A stretch of 64,000 nucleotides of DNA from Mya arenaria (Eukaryota > Mollusca > Bivalvia > Myida > Myidae), in assembly GCF_026914265.1 (NCBI RefSeq), contig NC_069127.1, positions 19,585,045 through 19,649,044 of the forward strand. The letters are read 5' to 3'. Within the stretch, counting starts at the first letter, position 1; each line of letters opens with the position of its first letter. Positions 1-12,500 of the stretch are shown one piece after another. The translations under genes were made by a program, and so were the position numbers. The notes beneath the pieces are model-generated. The model was given only the letters and a program-made list of their open reading frames with translations, ran no database searches and was not told where the DNA came from.

Positions 1-1581
1 GGCTTCCTTGAGAGCCGCTATCCGTTCGTCGCACATGAACATAAGATCGTACCACTCCGTCTTCTCTAACAGATTGGTGGCCTCCGGGTACTGTTCCCGG
101 AGCTTATCGGCCTCCTCCATGGCGAGATTCCTTAGGAGCCGTAGGTCCACGGCCTGGGCGGTCAGACATAACAGGTTAGTCACCATCATCTGTACGATCT
201 CAACCGCCTCCGCCGTCAGCCGCGCGCTTACCAATGCCATCGAATTAACAGACTGGTTGTGTGTCTCAGCGCTTATCACGTGGTTGCTCATGGGGTTCAC
301 AAAGTGGTCGAGCTCCGACATGTACGAAGCCATCGCTGTATCGCAGCCTTTGAATCCAAAGTCGAGATTTATATCACATCCGCTGAGATTTGGAGGTAGT
401 CCAAAGTTCAGTTTTCCGTTCACAACTTCTTGAAATTGAGCTAGGAGCAGTTTCCCACACACACCCATCACTTGTCTGGTCTGATCCATGGCGATTGACA
501 TGGTTTCTCCTTGGAAATTTGCTCCGTGGGCAATTGTGTTTGTTCGATGGTCAATGATGGGGTTATCATTGGCACTATTCAGCTCAATGGTGATACGCCT
601 ACAAGCATCGACAAGAGTCTCGGCGACGGACCCAAGCCACTGTGGCGAGCTCCTCAGACTGTATCTGTCCTGCTTCAGGACGCCATACTTGTCTGGAAGA
701 TGCATGTCTAGAGTGGTAATCGCCAACTGGCTGTCTTCAAGTACGCGTAGCATATTGCGAGCGATTTCCTTTTGGCCGAGATGTGGTAGGCACTCATGAA
801 TCAGAGGGTGAAAACTTTCCGTTCTCCCGTGAAGAGCTTCCACTGACATTCCTGTGCACACTTGAGTTAGGAGTAGCATAAGATTGGCGTCATACAGAGT
901 TGGCGCGGAAACACCCGCAGCGAATGAATCCGCATTGATAATAGCCAGTCCTTCTTTAGGCCCCAGGGTAATTGGCGTAATTCGGACCGCTTCGAGCGCT
1001 TTAGGACACGTTGTTTGAACTCCAGCGTGGACGACCTGTAAATCCGCACGGCCAATCATAGCCGCTGCGATGTAACCAAGAGGCATCAGGTCCCCGCTGG
1101 CGCTCACCGAGCCTCTTAGTGGGACTCGGGGCGTTATGTCGTGATTTATCAACTCCACCAGCACCTGGGGCACGTCAGGCCGCACGCCGGAGTATCCTTT
1201 CGCCAGACAGTTCGCACGCGTCACCATGGCAGCGCGTGTCAAATGCACGGGAAATACTCGACCCATTCCAGCATTCACGTGCCGAATTAAGGCTGTTTGT
1301 ACATCATCTAATTTACATGACCTTACTTCTGCGCTCCCGCCAAAACCTGTATTTATACCGTACACAATAAGCCCTTCGTCCAATTTCTCTTTAAGGTATT
1401 TTTGGTTTGAAACCATTTCATTTAAAGCGTCCTCGGCCAGAACGACCTTGACCCCGCTGTCGGCACTAAGGCCGAGAACCTCGGGTATAGAGAGTTGTCT
1501 CCCGTTTAAGATCACCGTGTCCTTGATCTTTCTACGCTCCTGTATCATGGCCAGCGTGGTCTTTACGTGACTTTCCGACAT
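1..1581 (-). CDS. PAL1: aromatic amino acid ammonia-lyase (PAL/TAL type), 3' end outside window
   Basis: MIO-type lyase expected to deaminate tyrosine and/or phenylalanine to p-coumarate/cinnamate and ammonia. The ATG is at 1581-1579. The 1581 bases run colinear with PAL5 without net insertion or deletion to the window edge (527 codons), and I read no stop. Visible landmarks match PAL5: catalytic Tyr in VYGINTGFG, the MIO triad Ala-Ser-Gly in VSASGD, QDRYSLR, NDNPIID and HNQSVNSM. The selectivity position reads RHVNAG (His-Val). The last part of the long coding exon and the C-terminal exon lie left of the window, so intactness cannot be judged. A splice acceptor (TTTCTTTAG) ends 13 bases upstream of the ATG and a TATA-like box lies about 680 bp upstream, as in PAL5. 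Confidence 0.9.
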   Translation of the reverse strand, partial: MSESHVKTTLAMIQERRKIKDTVILNGRQLSIPEVLGLSADSGVKVVLAEDALNEMVSNQKYLKEKLDEGLIVYGINTGFGGSAEVRSCKLDDVQTALIRHVNAGMGRVFPVHLTRAAMVTRANCLAKGYSGVRPDVPQVLVELINHDITPRVPLRGSVSASGDLMPLGYIAAAMIGRADLQVVHAGVQTTCPKALEAVRITPITLGPKEGLAIINADSFAAGVSAPTLYDANLMLLLTQVCTGMSVEALHGRTESFHPLIHECLPHLGQKEIARNMLRVLEDSQLAITTLDMHLPDKYGVLKQDRYSLRSSPQWLGSVAETLVDACRRITIELNSANDNPIIDHRTNTIAHGANFQGETMSIAMDQTRQVMGVCGKLLLAQFQEVVNGKLNFGLPPNLSGCDINLDFGFKGCDTAMASYMSELDHFVNPMSNHVISAETHNQSVNSMALVSARLTAEAVEIVQMMVTNLLCLTAQAVDLRLLRNLAMEEADKLREQYPEATNLLEKTEWYDLMFMCDERIAALKEA

Positions 1582-2264
1582 TTTTCTTGGTAGTCTAAAG
1601 AAATATATAAATGTGCATGTAATTATATGGCACTACAATTTATTAATATGAAAACATTTAAAATGAACTTTCATTCTCAAGTCGCGATGATTCTCGAACT
1701 TGAAAACGTCTATATGTAATCTTTGTCATGGGGATCAAAAAGAATTGAAAATATGTACTATTATATTTTTAAATTAAAACGGTATGTATATACGTACCGC
1801 GAGTGTGGAATATTCAAAATCTGGTTTAAAATGTTGAAACAAATGAGAACGGTATTAAAAATGTTCGAAGATATTTTTAATTAGCTTAAGTTATATCTTT
1901 TAAATTTCTATTCCTTAACGGTTTTTGCTTTTGTAATTTTTTTACGATATGAAATTCTCGTATATAAATACAATTACACACCTTTTGCAGTAAGTCAATG
2001 TCGTCAAACACAAACGAATTTATAATAATATTTATTTCCTTGACAATTATTTAAGAAATAAAAGCAAAATATTGACAATGATAATAAAGATATATATATG
2101 TAAGAGAAACCAGGTTTGTTTTAATAAATCTTCCATACCTGTTTAATGGCAATACAAAACAGTATTGTATATATCCCTTTTATTTTTCTCTCTTAACTCT
2201 TCGAACAATTAAAACAATGAATTACTTTAAACTATTCCGAGCAGTCAGCTTATCATATATAGAG
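1582..2264 (-). promoter_or_regulatory. PAL1 5' region: TATA-like box, untranslated exon and leader intron
   Basis: Read on the minus strand, a TATA-like box (CTCTATATATGA, 2264-2253) follows a conserved CCTGGTAGGAT segment also present before PAL3 and PAL5. Downstream comes a possible donor (AAACAG|GTATGG, near 2140) and then an acceptor (TTTCTTTAG|ACTACC, boundary at 1594) just before the ATG. This suggests a short untranslated first exon and a leader intron of roughly 0.5 kb. The exon structure is inferred from conserved signals, not from transcripts. Confidence 0.5.
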
Positions 2265-2933
2265 AGGCCACCGACCATCCTACCAGGATATAATTTACAC
2301 TGTGTCAGCTACCGCGCTACACCGACCCGATTGATATCTTCGGCAGTCGTATTAGATTCAGCTTTGTCCACGAACTGGAGATGGTTCAAAGTTAAAAAAC
2401 ATAAAACACGGATGTTATGACCAGTTTAAACTAGTGTCAGATGCAGCCGGCTCACTAATTGACAGTTCAACGTAATACACCTTAGCTTTGGAATGTTGTT
2501 TTGCAAATGCCGTAAGTTCTTATTTAGACAGATCACACTGGGTGTTCCGACGAGAGATTCACAGGGAGCCATTTAAAATTGTTGAAACTAAAGACTAATA
2601 TGAAAAGAAAAGAACAGAGCATATTATGTGACTGTCAATGTTGAGAAGTAAGAAACAAACAAGCAGCATATAACACTAAGAGAGAGTAAATACACATTAT
2701 TTTGTTTAATAACTGAATGTTTTGTATGTCGATCAATCTTAATAACTTTACTCCACCGATGCAGCTTCTACATTTCAGACAGCCCACAATGCTACAGTCA
2801 ATAAACACAGAAGGATGTGGACTTGATTGAAACATATTCGTTTTTAATGTACTAACAAAACAACAAACATAACACAAACCAATAAAACTACTAGATAGAT
2901 CGGCGGACCTTTGAACCCTTCCATTTTATTCGA

Positions 2934-2964
<31 letters not shown>

Positions 2965-3236
2965 GAAACGCAATTGAAACGCGAAAACTGAAATATGAAC
3001 CATTAAAATGTCCTATGTCAGACGAAGGTGAGGCAAAATGACCAAAGTGATGACAATATGGAGAAATCGTTTGTTTATTGTTGTTTTCTGAACCCGGATT
3101 TAATTTGAATTTAACTTAGAAATATTGAAGCGTTCATAATCAGGTAGAAATATCGTGACAAATAGAGCTACAGATTTTACTGCTGCTGCTATTGCTACTG
3201 CCACTGATTCAGCCGAGATTTAAATCTGAAACTGTG

Positions 3237-3237
<1 letters not shown>
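2265..3237. other. PAL1 upstream spacer, with an (AAC)n run at 2936-2964
   Basis: No coding region recognised. The segment is nearly identical to 35101-36050 upstream of PAL5, and parts recur upstream of PAL6 (near 47850-48330). It contains a short AAC microsatellite, longer here than in the second copy. Confidence 0.6.

Positions 3238-3295
<58 letters not shown>
3238..3295. repeat. (CTA)n microsatellite
   Basis: Uninterrupted CTA triplets. The homologous site at 36051-36191 has grown to more than twice the length and carries a TTCTTCTA interruption, so the locus expanded after duplication. Translations here are low-complexity poly-Ser or poly-Tyr artefacts. Confidence 0.95.
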
Positions 3296-3563
3296 AAATG
3301 TTTTTGTAATCTTAATAAAAGTATCTCAAATGAAAAAAAGACAGATCTGATTCTTAGGATTCGTAAAACTCTCGGGTGGGCGAGTTTGATAATATTTTTC
3401 AAAGACAACATTTTGTTCGAAAACCAACCTTTAAACTTAAATAGGTGTGAATGTTTTATACAATGGTGCTGCATTTGGAATACATGTTTAAAGTTCAATA
3501 TATAAATTAACGGATACTATTTAAATGTACACATGATGTATTTCAGCCATTATTACAAGCTTA

Positions 3564-4036
3564 TTAAAGGAACTATACATCAGATTGACACCAAAAAAAA
3601 ATCTCAGGACAATCATTTAATGAAATGTTTTACTCTTTGATATCATAATTGTAAAAAATATACCAAACTGTTAAAAAAATCGGGTAGCCAAAATTGCAAT
3701 CCAGTGCTGTATCCACTGTGTATCCACTGTGCTACGAAGGCTAACCCTAAACTGTTGGAGTATTTAAGCTATATACCTAACTTAATAATATCCCGTGATA
3801 ACATCGACTAGCCAATCACGCATAAGGAATTAATTCTACTAGGTAGACATACCTAGTAATCTCTTTTAATGGAAAAATACGAAAAAAACTGCAAAACATA
3901 AATTAATTGTAAACTATGTGGTACTCTAGTTAGTAAATTTCAATGCATTGTACACATTGATACCAAAAATTATGTCAGTTTTCGACAATTTTCTTCTTTT
4001 ATCGCTTTTTCATCATACGGAGTGCAGCCCCTTTAA
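3564..4036. mobile_element. TTAAAGG-ended inverted-repeat element, copy 1 (decayed)
   Basis: Bounded by TTAAAGGAACT on the left and the complement of TTAAAGGGGCTG on the right. Internally it matches the better preserved copy at 58622-59265, but the tRNA-like region is degraded. It sits at the same place as 36460-36923, so it predates the duplication. Non-coding, about 0.47 kb. Confidence 0.7.
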
Positions 4037-5349
4037 TGTATAATTCGTTTTTAATTACAATGTACTCTTTTCATGAGCTATAAAGTGTAGATGTGAACTA
4101 CAGACAGGCGAAACACTATTAACATTTACACTGTTTTTATAAATCAAAGCAATGGTAGTGATGATAGACTCGGGCAATGATCAGTAGTTTTATTAAAGCA
4201 TGTGCACTCTGAATCATACAGCATGCTTAAGAAGGGATCTCCTTTAGCACTGTAAAAGTGTTACCATATTTCTCTTATGACTTCATCTTTCCTGCTACAT
4301 AGTTATATTTCTTGTATGGTTGAAATAAGATAAGCTTACAGTTTCATAATTTTACTTTACTTCCAAAGTTTGCCAATGTTTATCCAGTCTTACAAAGAAA
4401 ATCACTGTAAAAGAATCTGTATAAAGCAGCTAACATATAGAATAAGCTGCAAAGTTTCCTTCTCAATTACCTAATGATCATTTCGTTTTGTGCATACACC
4501 AATTGTCAACTTTTCATGTATTATTGCCACAGTTATTTCTTTCATTATGCGCATACTTTGTATATGTGAAAACTGAAAATTTTATAAAAAATATTGAAAT
4601 CTATATTGTTTAAATCAAAAAATGGTATCACTTTGTAAAGTATGTCTTTCTAGTAGTATATGTTGTATATTGCTATGTCCAAGTGTACGTCAATGGTGTC
4701 ATTCTGGATATACGAGTATGACGTATTTTGCTATCTGTTCCAAAGTATGGCACGGAATCATGGCATTCGATCAAGATATAGTGTCTGCTGTTTTAAATGA
4801 AACTGCAACCTCAGAATTGTTTTGGCCCCATTTTCTCGAAAGATTTTAATCGTACCAAGCTTCAGTGCTTTATTTCATTAACCCAGATTTGCTTCCTTAC
4901 TCATGATTTTACTGATGGAAAAAAAATATTTCATCATTATTATAAAAAAGCTTAGCTTTATCCTTTTATAAAGGACTTATGAGGTGGTTTGGCTTTCCGC
5001 CATTTTGTGTTTGTTTTTTATGAACAATTAATTAAGAAACAAACTTGCTTGCAAACTAAAGCTGACTGTTTATGTACGTAAAAGGACGGTATTCATCAAA
5101 GATAAAATATGTTTTTGTATAAGGACGGTATTCATCAAAGATAAAATATAAGTGATGTCAATATGTTTACTAATAAAGATGAATTTAGTTAAATGAACCA
5201 CTTTAAATGGTCGTTTCTTCATGCCAGAGGTATTTCCATAACTCCGCCAAATTGTTGTCGATTTCCAAAATTCTTTTACTAATGAATTCGGTCTGTTAAT
5301 TATTCCATTTTCAAGAGCTCTTACTGCTCAGGTGTCCATCTCCTTTAAG
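4037..5349. other. spacer, no gene recognised
   Basis: AT-rich duplicated spacer matching 36924-38202. A 75-codon open frame at 4622-4849 shares its last 40 codons or so with 37555-37743, but the match is no better than the surrounding non-coding DNA. I do not call it a gene. Confidence 0.5.
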
Positions 5350-5564
5350 CCACCAGAAAGGCCGTTTCCCTGTACGCGCGTCGGGACAAATTGGGCTTCG
5401 CGGAAGATCTGGCCAACACGCCGGGGCCCGCGAACTACGGAGTGAATAATCCGAGTGTTACAAAAAATAGAAGCCCCCAGTACTTGCTACTTGGGCGGAA
5501 CTTTGAACCTACGCAGAAAGAGAACACCCCTGGACCCGGGGCCTACAACCAACAAAACGTGAAC
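5350..5564 (+). pseudogene. orphan exon of a sperm-tail PG-rich repeat (ODF3/SHIPPO-like) ciliary gene, copy 1
   Basis: A 215-base open segment after an AG acceptor and before a GT donor encodes two PG-rich units: ANTPGPANYGV and ENTPGPGAYN. Upstream residues read SLYARRDKLGFAEDL. Such repeats are typical of ODF3/CIMAP and STPG proteins bound to axonemal microtubules. No other exon of such a gene is visible, so it looks like a captured exon carried in the lyase spacer. This copy is open; the copy at 38203-38417 has an in-frame stop. A distant parent gene spliced across the window is possible but less likely. Confidence 0.65.
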
Positions 5565-6144
5565 GTATTGGATGTGTACGTGAATAGTTACTCATTCAAT
5601 ATGAAGGACTTAAAATTCGATTTATCTCTTTGTGGTGACGTAGCACTCAACAGTTATCCATACGTACACGTACAAGTAACGTTTCTCAACCTTTCTATTA
5701 TAAGCAATGTTAACTACATTGCCGGATGTCAATATTTATATGAAAATCTCTTACTTATATAAACGCCGTACGCATTTAACGGAACGATCGGTCGGAGATA
5801 TCTGGCGATATGTGGTACCGTGTAATAAATAGTGCGATTATTTGCCACAATAATAATTACCAGAACACAAGCCATCCAATAGATTTATAAAGAGTCTAGT
5901 ATTATCCTCTGTTTTGTTTTTACAGTTTCGGAAGTGCCCATAAAAAAGAGATTGCGAGTTTTCGCTTGATTATATTTTTATATTTACATCTGTTTACATT
6001 TTATAAACGTACTATGTGTACATTTCCGCTGTTAACTGTCAGCGTTATCAAAATGATGTGATCTTGTTTAATCTATATAATCTTATTCCATTTGATTATG
6101 TTATTGTATCCCTGTTCCGTGATTCACTGCTAATCACTGTACTG

Positions 6145-6385
6145 TATCTACACATTACCATAGCAACTGCGATATAGCTACACATTACCCTGGCAACCGT
6201 GACATTTCTTCACATTACTTTAGCAACGGTGACAAATTGCAAAAACATTGACGACATATCTACAAATTACCATAGGATTGGTGATATTTTTACACTTTAC
6301 AATAGCAACGGTGATATTTTTATGTATTTCCATAGCAACGGTGAAAGATCTGCACATTACTATGACAACGGAAACTAATCATTTC
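6145..6385. repeat. degenerate ~30-bp tandem array with X-box-like motifs, copy 1
   Basis: About seven units spaced roughly 30 bp apart share the core TTACCATAGCAACGGTGA. The core resembles the RFX-factor X-box (GTNRCC, 0-3 spacer, RGYAAC) except at the first base. The homologous array at 39740-39915 keeps fewer units. Regulatory activity is not shown. Confidence 0.6.
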
Positions 6386-8009
6386 TTAAACATTTTTAAT
6401 TTACGTGTTTTTTTTAAAAAAAGAAATCTATTCAGATTATAACCTACATTTTCAGTCAATAAAAGACATTCAAGTTCAACTCTTAATCATTAAGACTTGT
6501 AGTTTTACAACCTAACATACGTAATTTTCTTCCCGCCGGCTGAAAACATGTGATACTCTAAAGACATTTAGAACGTATTAGGTAGAATCTATAACTAAAA
6601 ATAGTTCGGATTGTTTGCTCTGCCGTTCTTTATCGTAAAGAGTTTACCTTATATGTTCTAACTAATACTTGACTATAGCGGTCAATTTTTGAAACGTCAA
6701 GAAAATCGAAATTTAATAAATTTATCTCACTACTGTCGTATACTGAGATAGTGTTACGTTTTAAACCTACAACATTGGACCAGCATGGGCAATATTGTAC
6801 AAATAGATCTTTACGAACTATTTAGAGTTCATCGCACTAAATAAGCAAATCAGAGCCAAGTATTTCTAATCTAGTTTGTTTGGTGGTCTAGGTGATTGAA
6901 TCGATTCACTGTTTATGCCGTGACGTCACACCTGAAGATTTACTTACCCGAGTTTCAAGCCGATAAGAAATTTCTTTTTACAAATTTAACGAAATGTTTC
7001 CTTGCAATTAATTCGTTAAATTTGCACAACTATAACATATTCTGAAAGTTAATTCAAATTGCGAAGAAAAGTATTCAAAGGATTTAAATGTCTATTATAT
7101 TTCCACGCATTGTGTTATTACAGTGCGTATTATAGAAATGTTAATAAACTCTTATATGTAAAATTGTGTTATAATTCCATTTACTTCTTGCCCACAGAAG
7201 GCCAAACTTGAGTTGTGGAGTATATGCTGAGTATAAAGCTTCTCGGAAAATATATTTTAAAGGTATTATTTGTAATCATGTAAAAAATCGCCCAGCACTT
7301 CCATTTAATGTTTTCATAATTTCCAGTTTTACAGACACTGAGAACGGTAGTCTTTAGTTTATATAATCGTAGTGTTGTTGCAGACCTTGTATATACAAAG
7401 GTTTTGGTACATTTTACTTGTTACTTAGTGTCGATTCCATTCATTCACTTTACATGACTGAATTTGTAATCACTTATGAGTTTTGAGACCGCATTATCGC
7501 ATTTATCTCGCCATTACTCTCATGTCTCAATGTACGTATAGTCAGGTCAAATTTAGATGGTCATTAATATAGCTTTTTAGCAATGTACTATAACGTTTCT
7601 AAAAAATAGGTGCCTATACAAACCAAAAACCTAGACCTAGAATGCAGGCTCCGTCAACTTTGATTCAACATATTTTCCCTATTTAAAAGGCAACCTATAG
7701 TAAATATTCGTAGATTGTATTTACATCTACCTAAAACTTGTCAAGTAAGTTCTAATACAGATTCAAATGATAAACTTTCCTTCAATAATTTAAGAGTGGT
7801 CGTCTCTCCATTAAAGTTACCAATAGTACGAACGTTACGAATGGTGGCTTGTTTCCTAACATTTCTTCGTGCAAATCTGGGAAATGTATTTGCTGTTCTT
7901 TTCTTCGAAATAGCCCAAATATTCCCTCTTTCATAAATAATAGAACATTTAACTGTTTACTAAAGAAAAACGTCTCTTGAAAATCATCTAATAATATAAT
8001 TATGTTATT
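6386..8009. other. spacer, no gene recognised
   Basis: AT-rich duplicated spacer matching about 39916-41530. A piece corresponding to 6540-6790 also appears at 28440-28665 beside a rearrangement junction. No coding signal found. Confidence 0.5.
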
Positions 8010-9235
8010 AATTGAAATGTGGAAATTTGTGGAATTCAGTATGTAGGACAGACAGGGGGCCATCGAAGTCCGGTTACGAGAACATGTTTATCAAATCAAA
8101 AAGAATAATAACTCCTTCATTTTTTATATCAACATTTTTATAGCAGCTTACATAGTTTGGATAAATTAACCATTCATCCAGTAGAACATATACTATTTAC
8201 AGATAAAGTAAGCAATTCCTATAGATTCAAGGCAAGATGGCACGCATAACTTGACAGGAATAAACGCTTGCAAACTCCATATCCGCTTTGACTCAATGAT
8301 CACATATCTAATGTTGGTAATATATCAAAGAGTAGTAATATTGATATTGTTTTCATTATTTATAGATAGAAAGCGTTAGACAAGATCACATTGTAAGATG
8401 ATTAAAGGAAACATAAAACAGAGACAACGTCGAACAATTGATTTCGAGCAGTGCAATAATATCCTGTTACTAAATGGGAAACATCGATTTATTTTGTACT
8501 TCAGTTACTTCTTTAAGCTTATTGGATAAGGAAGCGGAAAAAAATCATTTTGAGGACAGATGATCCAAAGTATGAATGCGCTTGTATTGTTAACGGTTAT
8601 ACTAAACATTACCTCCATTCCACTATTGTTAATGTGGAACTCGTATTAAACTTTCTTTTAGCAAAATATTTAAATGGTTTATTCAAGAATAAAAATTTAG
8701 AAAAATGCGTTCTGCAATACTTTAAGAATAAAGAAGTACCAATAATATGTTATAATTATAATAGGCTTATTCGAAATTGCATATTTAAATATATCGAAGT
8801 AACGGCAGAAGATGACATTTCTGGAAATACACCTTCTTCGTGAGATTGTATTGAATATGTGTATCGTTACGACGCTTTTGGGCATATTGTTACTGTGGAT
8901 TTTATGTTTATTAAAAATTATCAACCTAAGAAAACTGCTAAATAAAAGTCATAAATACCGGATAGAATCTGAAATTAATTTCCATACGTGTAAATAAGAA
9001 TTGACAGAGACTTTATCTAACTGTTATAAAAGGTGGCATAAAAGAGAAGGGGTTGAACGTATTGCCTTAATGTCGTGGATGAATAAAATATTTTTCAACA
9101 ATACTCCATTAGCCCTCCCACCTAAGTCTATTTCGATAACTCCAAAACTGATAATGAATATCAAAACCACACATAAAAACTAAGTCTTCGTTCCAGCTGA
9201 CAAACCAGCTAATAATGTAATTATAGTTTGACGTT
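8010..9235 (+). mobile_element. decayed Penelope-like retroelement fragment, copy 1
   Basis: A GIY-YIG-like stretch (QYVGQTGG, around 8035-8065) is followed by sequence typical of the N-terminal part of Penelope-like reverse transcriptases: YDAFGHIVT, NFHTCK, and FVPADKPANNVIIV near 9190-9228. The order (endonuclease remnant, then N-terminal part) could reflect a head-to-tail partial array. It is broken and lies just beyond the MCT1 3' end on the opposite strand. The same fragment accompanies MCT2 and MCT3, so it inserted before the gene pair was multiplied. Confidence 0.7.
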
Positions 9236-9542
9236 TATAGTACGTAAATACTATCATTGGTGAGGTACAATCTTCAGAACATACGTTCCTAGCCTACTCG
9301 ATAAAATGTATTATTAAAATTCATTTTGGTTTTAATGTTCAATTTCAAGTTGTGTTGAATGATGATTATAAAAACATTCCAACAATACACTAGAAATCAA
9401 TAGTGCATACAAACGTATAAATCACGATTTATAGTTAATTTCATTTTTTGTTCTACTAAACAGGTTTCGATTTTACTTACATCTCCTCCTTAACTGCGAT
9501 TAAAATGCATATGCAAAAATATAGTTATACAGTGCATGAGAA

Positions 9543-12500
9543 TTACTGGTTGACCTTTGAACTGTTCGCATCAACAACTGCTGTAAAACCAACAATGAAT
9601 ACTCCGACAAGTTGAACATTGCCAGAAGGTTCGGAAAAATATTTCCACATCTTTTGTATGTTTCTTCTTCCTTTTACAGTCACAGAATGCGGAAAGTCCC
9701 ATCACAAATGAACTTGCAATCATGGAAATACCCGCGAAATGAAATGCTGATTGATAGTTTCCTAACGCGTCCTTTATCCACCCTGAAAATACAATATAAA
9801 ACATGGTTTTACACGACTAAGTTTATTAAAAATAATTTTTCTAGAATTTGTCAATGCAAAATTTACATAGATGTACGCATAGCCAAATTAAATAGCTCAA
9901 CTGTTCTTTTACACAAACGTGCCATTGTAGTCCGAGCAGAAACCCCGTCCACTGGAAAAGGAGGACCAGGCCGAATGAACTGGCTAGTTTGCCACTCCCC
10001 AGCAGGTCTACCAGAATCATGGGTCGAGCGCGTTATAAGAACCCGCGAAGAGCCCAAATATCACAGAGTAGGTTGCGAATTGCCAGTACTGGGAGGAAAA
10101 CCCGCTAGTTATATTTGCAATACCGCTGATGAATATAGCCGTCGTGTAAAAATATTTTCTACTATTTCGCAGTAGTTCGATATCACAAAGGAAACCAAAA
10201 GCGAGCCGCCCTACAATGTCGGCTATACCGGTGATTGAGAGAAGAAATGCGGCCCTTTGTGGAGTCACGTAATGCTCAATTGCTAGCGGCGGAATCATAA
10301 CGGTGGCGGGTGTATGGCCGCATGCCGCCGACATGATGGATACGCCGAAGCAAAGAAACAATGACCTCTTCAAAAGTGTGTAGTCTAAATATTCGCGGAA
10401 TCCCTTCTGTACGAATATCGAGTTTCAAGAGGTCTGCTGGTAGCGGGCGTCATTTGCGTTCATTCTCTACTTGTCTACCTCATCAAAAAAATCACTCTCA
10501 TTTCTACTTTGTTCATTAGCGTTCTTTCTCTGCGTGTCTTCTTTATCACAATAATCACTCTCATTTCTACTTTGTTCATTTGTAACAGTTTCAATGCAAT
10601 ATATATCATTTGCCCTTTCCTTACCCTCATTAATTGTTAACGCACTCTTGTCATTAGGCACATCTCTGAAGAACAACCCACAAATAATGATATTCACCAT
10701 TACACCCGCCATTATAAACATTGTGCATTTAAACTCAACATGTTTGAAGAGCATTTCAAGGAGCGGTGCAAACGCGAAGGTGCCAATACCGGCGCCGGCG
10801 ACCGCGATCCCCGTGGCGAGGGAGTGCAGCCTGCGGAACGACTGCCCAAGGATGACGATGGACGGCGTGTAAGCCAAAGACTTACCGATACCTGTCAAAG
10901 TAAAGAAACAAAATATAACGGCTAGGTAGACTGATTCTAGACATACTTGGAATTTCTGCTAGATCCGACGAGCTTAAACTTCGCATACCGGCTTTGATAA
11001 CTAGCTCGTAGTTAAATTACAACGTTATGAAAATGGTACAATACAATTACTTTATCCAATACCCTCGGAGTAAAAATATACATATGCGAGAAGCGCTCTT
11101 GTGTAATTTCAATAACTCGGGTTGTAAGAACATTAACTAGATGTGTTTAAAAACATTTGAAATCTGATCGCATTGTAGATAGTCAAACAATGCCTATAAC
11201 CTCTACATAACGGAAACCTTTATAAGAATTGAAAACCTTTGAAAGAATTATGGCATGAAAAAATATCAACATTTTGGAGAGTATGAAAACATCGACTAAC
11301 CCGCTAGTAAGCCGTATATAAGAAACATGTATTCCAGTCTCGGCATAAGACTAGTCAGTGTCCAGCCGGCCGCCGTCAAGACGCCGCCGACGACCACCAT
11401 CGTCTGACAGAAGAACCGAGAACTCAAGGCACTCGACACCGGACCTGTGTTAGAAATAACTTATGTTGAAAATGTAGAAAGAGGCATCATGGAGACAAAA
11501 CGAAAATGGTTAAATTTGGGCATTGGCGTTTTTAATCAATATAGTCCGCCTCTATTTTAAAAACTCCTCGGGTCGATCCGCGATCGTTGGCATATTCGAG
11601 TGGTCAATCCCCCAAAATGGACACCAGCATGATTTATAGTTTATTTTTATACAATAACCTTCGCCTTTTTTAAGTTCCCCAATTATTTTTAATTGTTACT
11701 TTATATTTACACGGTACCTAACAGCAGTCCCATGGTGTTTGCCATGGAGCCGACCCAGGCTGTTTTACCGGAGCTCTCCTGAAACACGTCGAGCAGCTAT
11801 ACGTATATCACACCAAAGCTGTTGACTGCTCCGCCGATCAGAAAGTTCAATACTGTTGCGCCTGTGAAAAATGTAAGTCTTATAAATGCTAGAAATTGAA
11901 AACATCTAGGTAATACCTAAGTTGAACATCGGTAAGATGTTCCGATTCATTGGGAAAATTATTCAATAGAATGCCAGAATTACTCCTGGAATGTTTCGTT
12001 CCATATTCAATGACTTAATGCGTACTTTGATAAGATGTACCTTTTGCGTTTTATTTTTTTTTAGGATTTTTGGGATAAGAGTGAGGTTTGTGCACATAAA
12101 CTGGTTTAAACCCCCAGTATATTTGCATTTTTCTGACCGTTACAAAGCTGTACCTAACAACCCTTGATAAACATACCTAGTTTTTTAAAGATAGTATGTT
12201 TGCACTGTGCTGTTTGTGGAGTTTTGTGCTGTTCTTCCATGTTTCTTGTTTGTGATTTTATGTTCTATGTCTTTGGCGTTTACCCAGTGCCATTAAACCG
12301 GGTTTATGTTTAAACTGTTTGCTACTGAGCTTGTTTCTTTAGCTTTTCGCATAAATATTAAGCGATAATTGATCCCGATTTTATTCCAAAAACATAATTC
12401 TAAAATACGTTGAAAAATCCTGTTAGTATTAAAGGTGGTTCAGTTTTGCCATTTTCAGCTATTCTTTTTTATCGCTTTGCCAGAACAAAAGACGATAATA

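Noticed and set aside
8-433. Long plus-strand open frames over the lyase copies (also near 488, 1226, 15560, 32961, 45964, 56999)
   Set aside because: They are antisense shadows of the lyase exon, repeated at the same offset in every copy.
2217-2420. 67-codon plus-strand frame upstream of PAL1, repeated upstream of PAL5
   Set aside because: It overlaps the TATA/leader region in antisense and is not kept open upstream of PAL3.
3220-3498. Poly-Ser/poly-Tyr open frames at the CTA runs
   Set aside because: Microsatellite translation only.
4622-4849. 75-codon frame with a partly conserved counterpart at 37555-37743
   Set aside because: The match equals the general spacer similarity and the N-terminal part is not conserved; no domain recognised.
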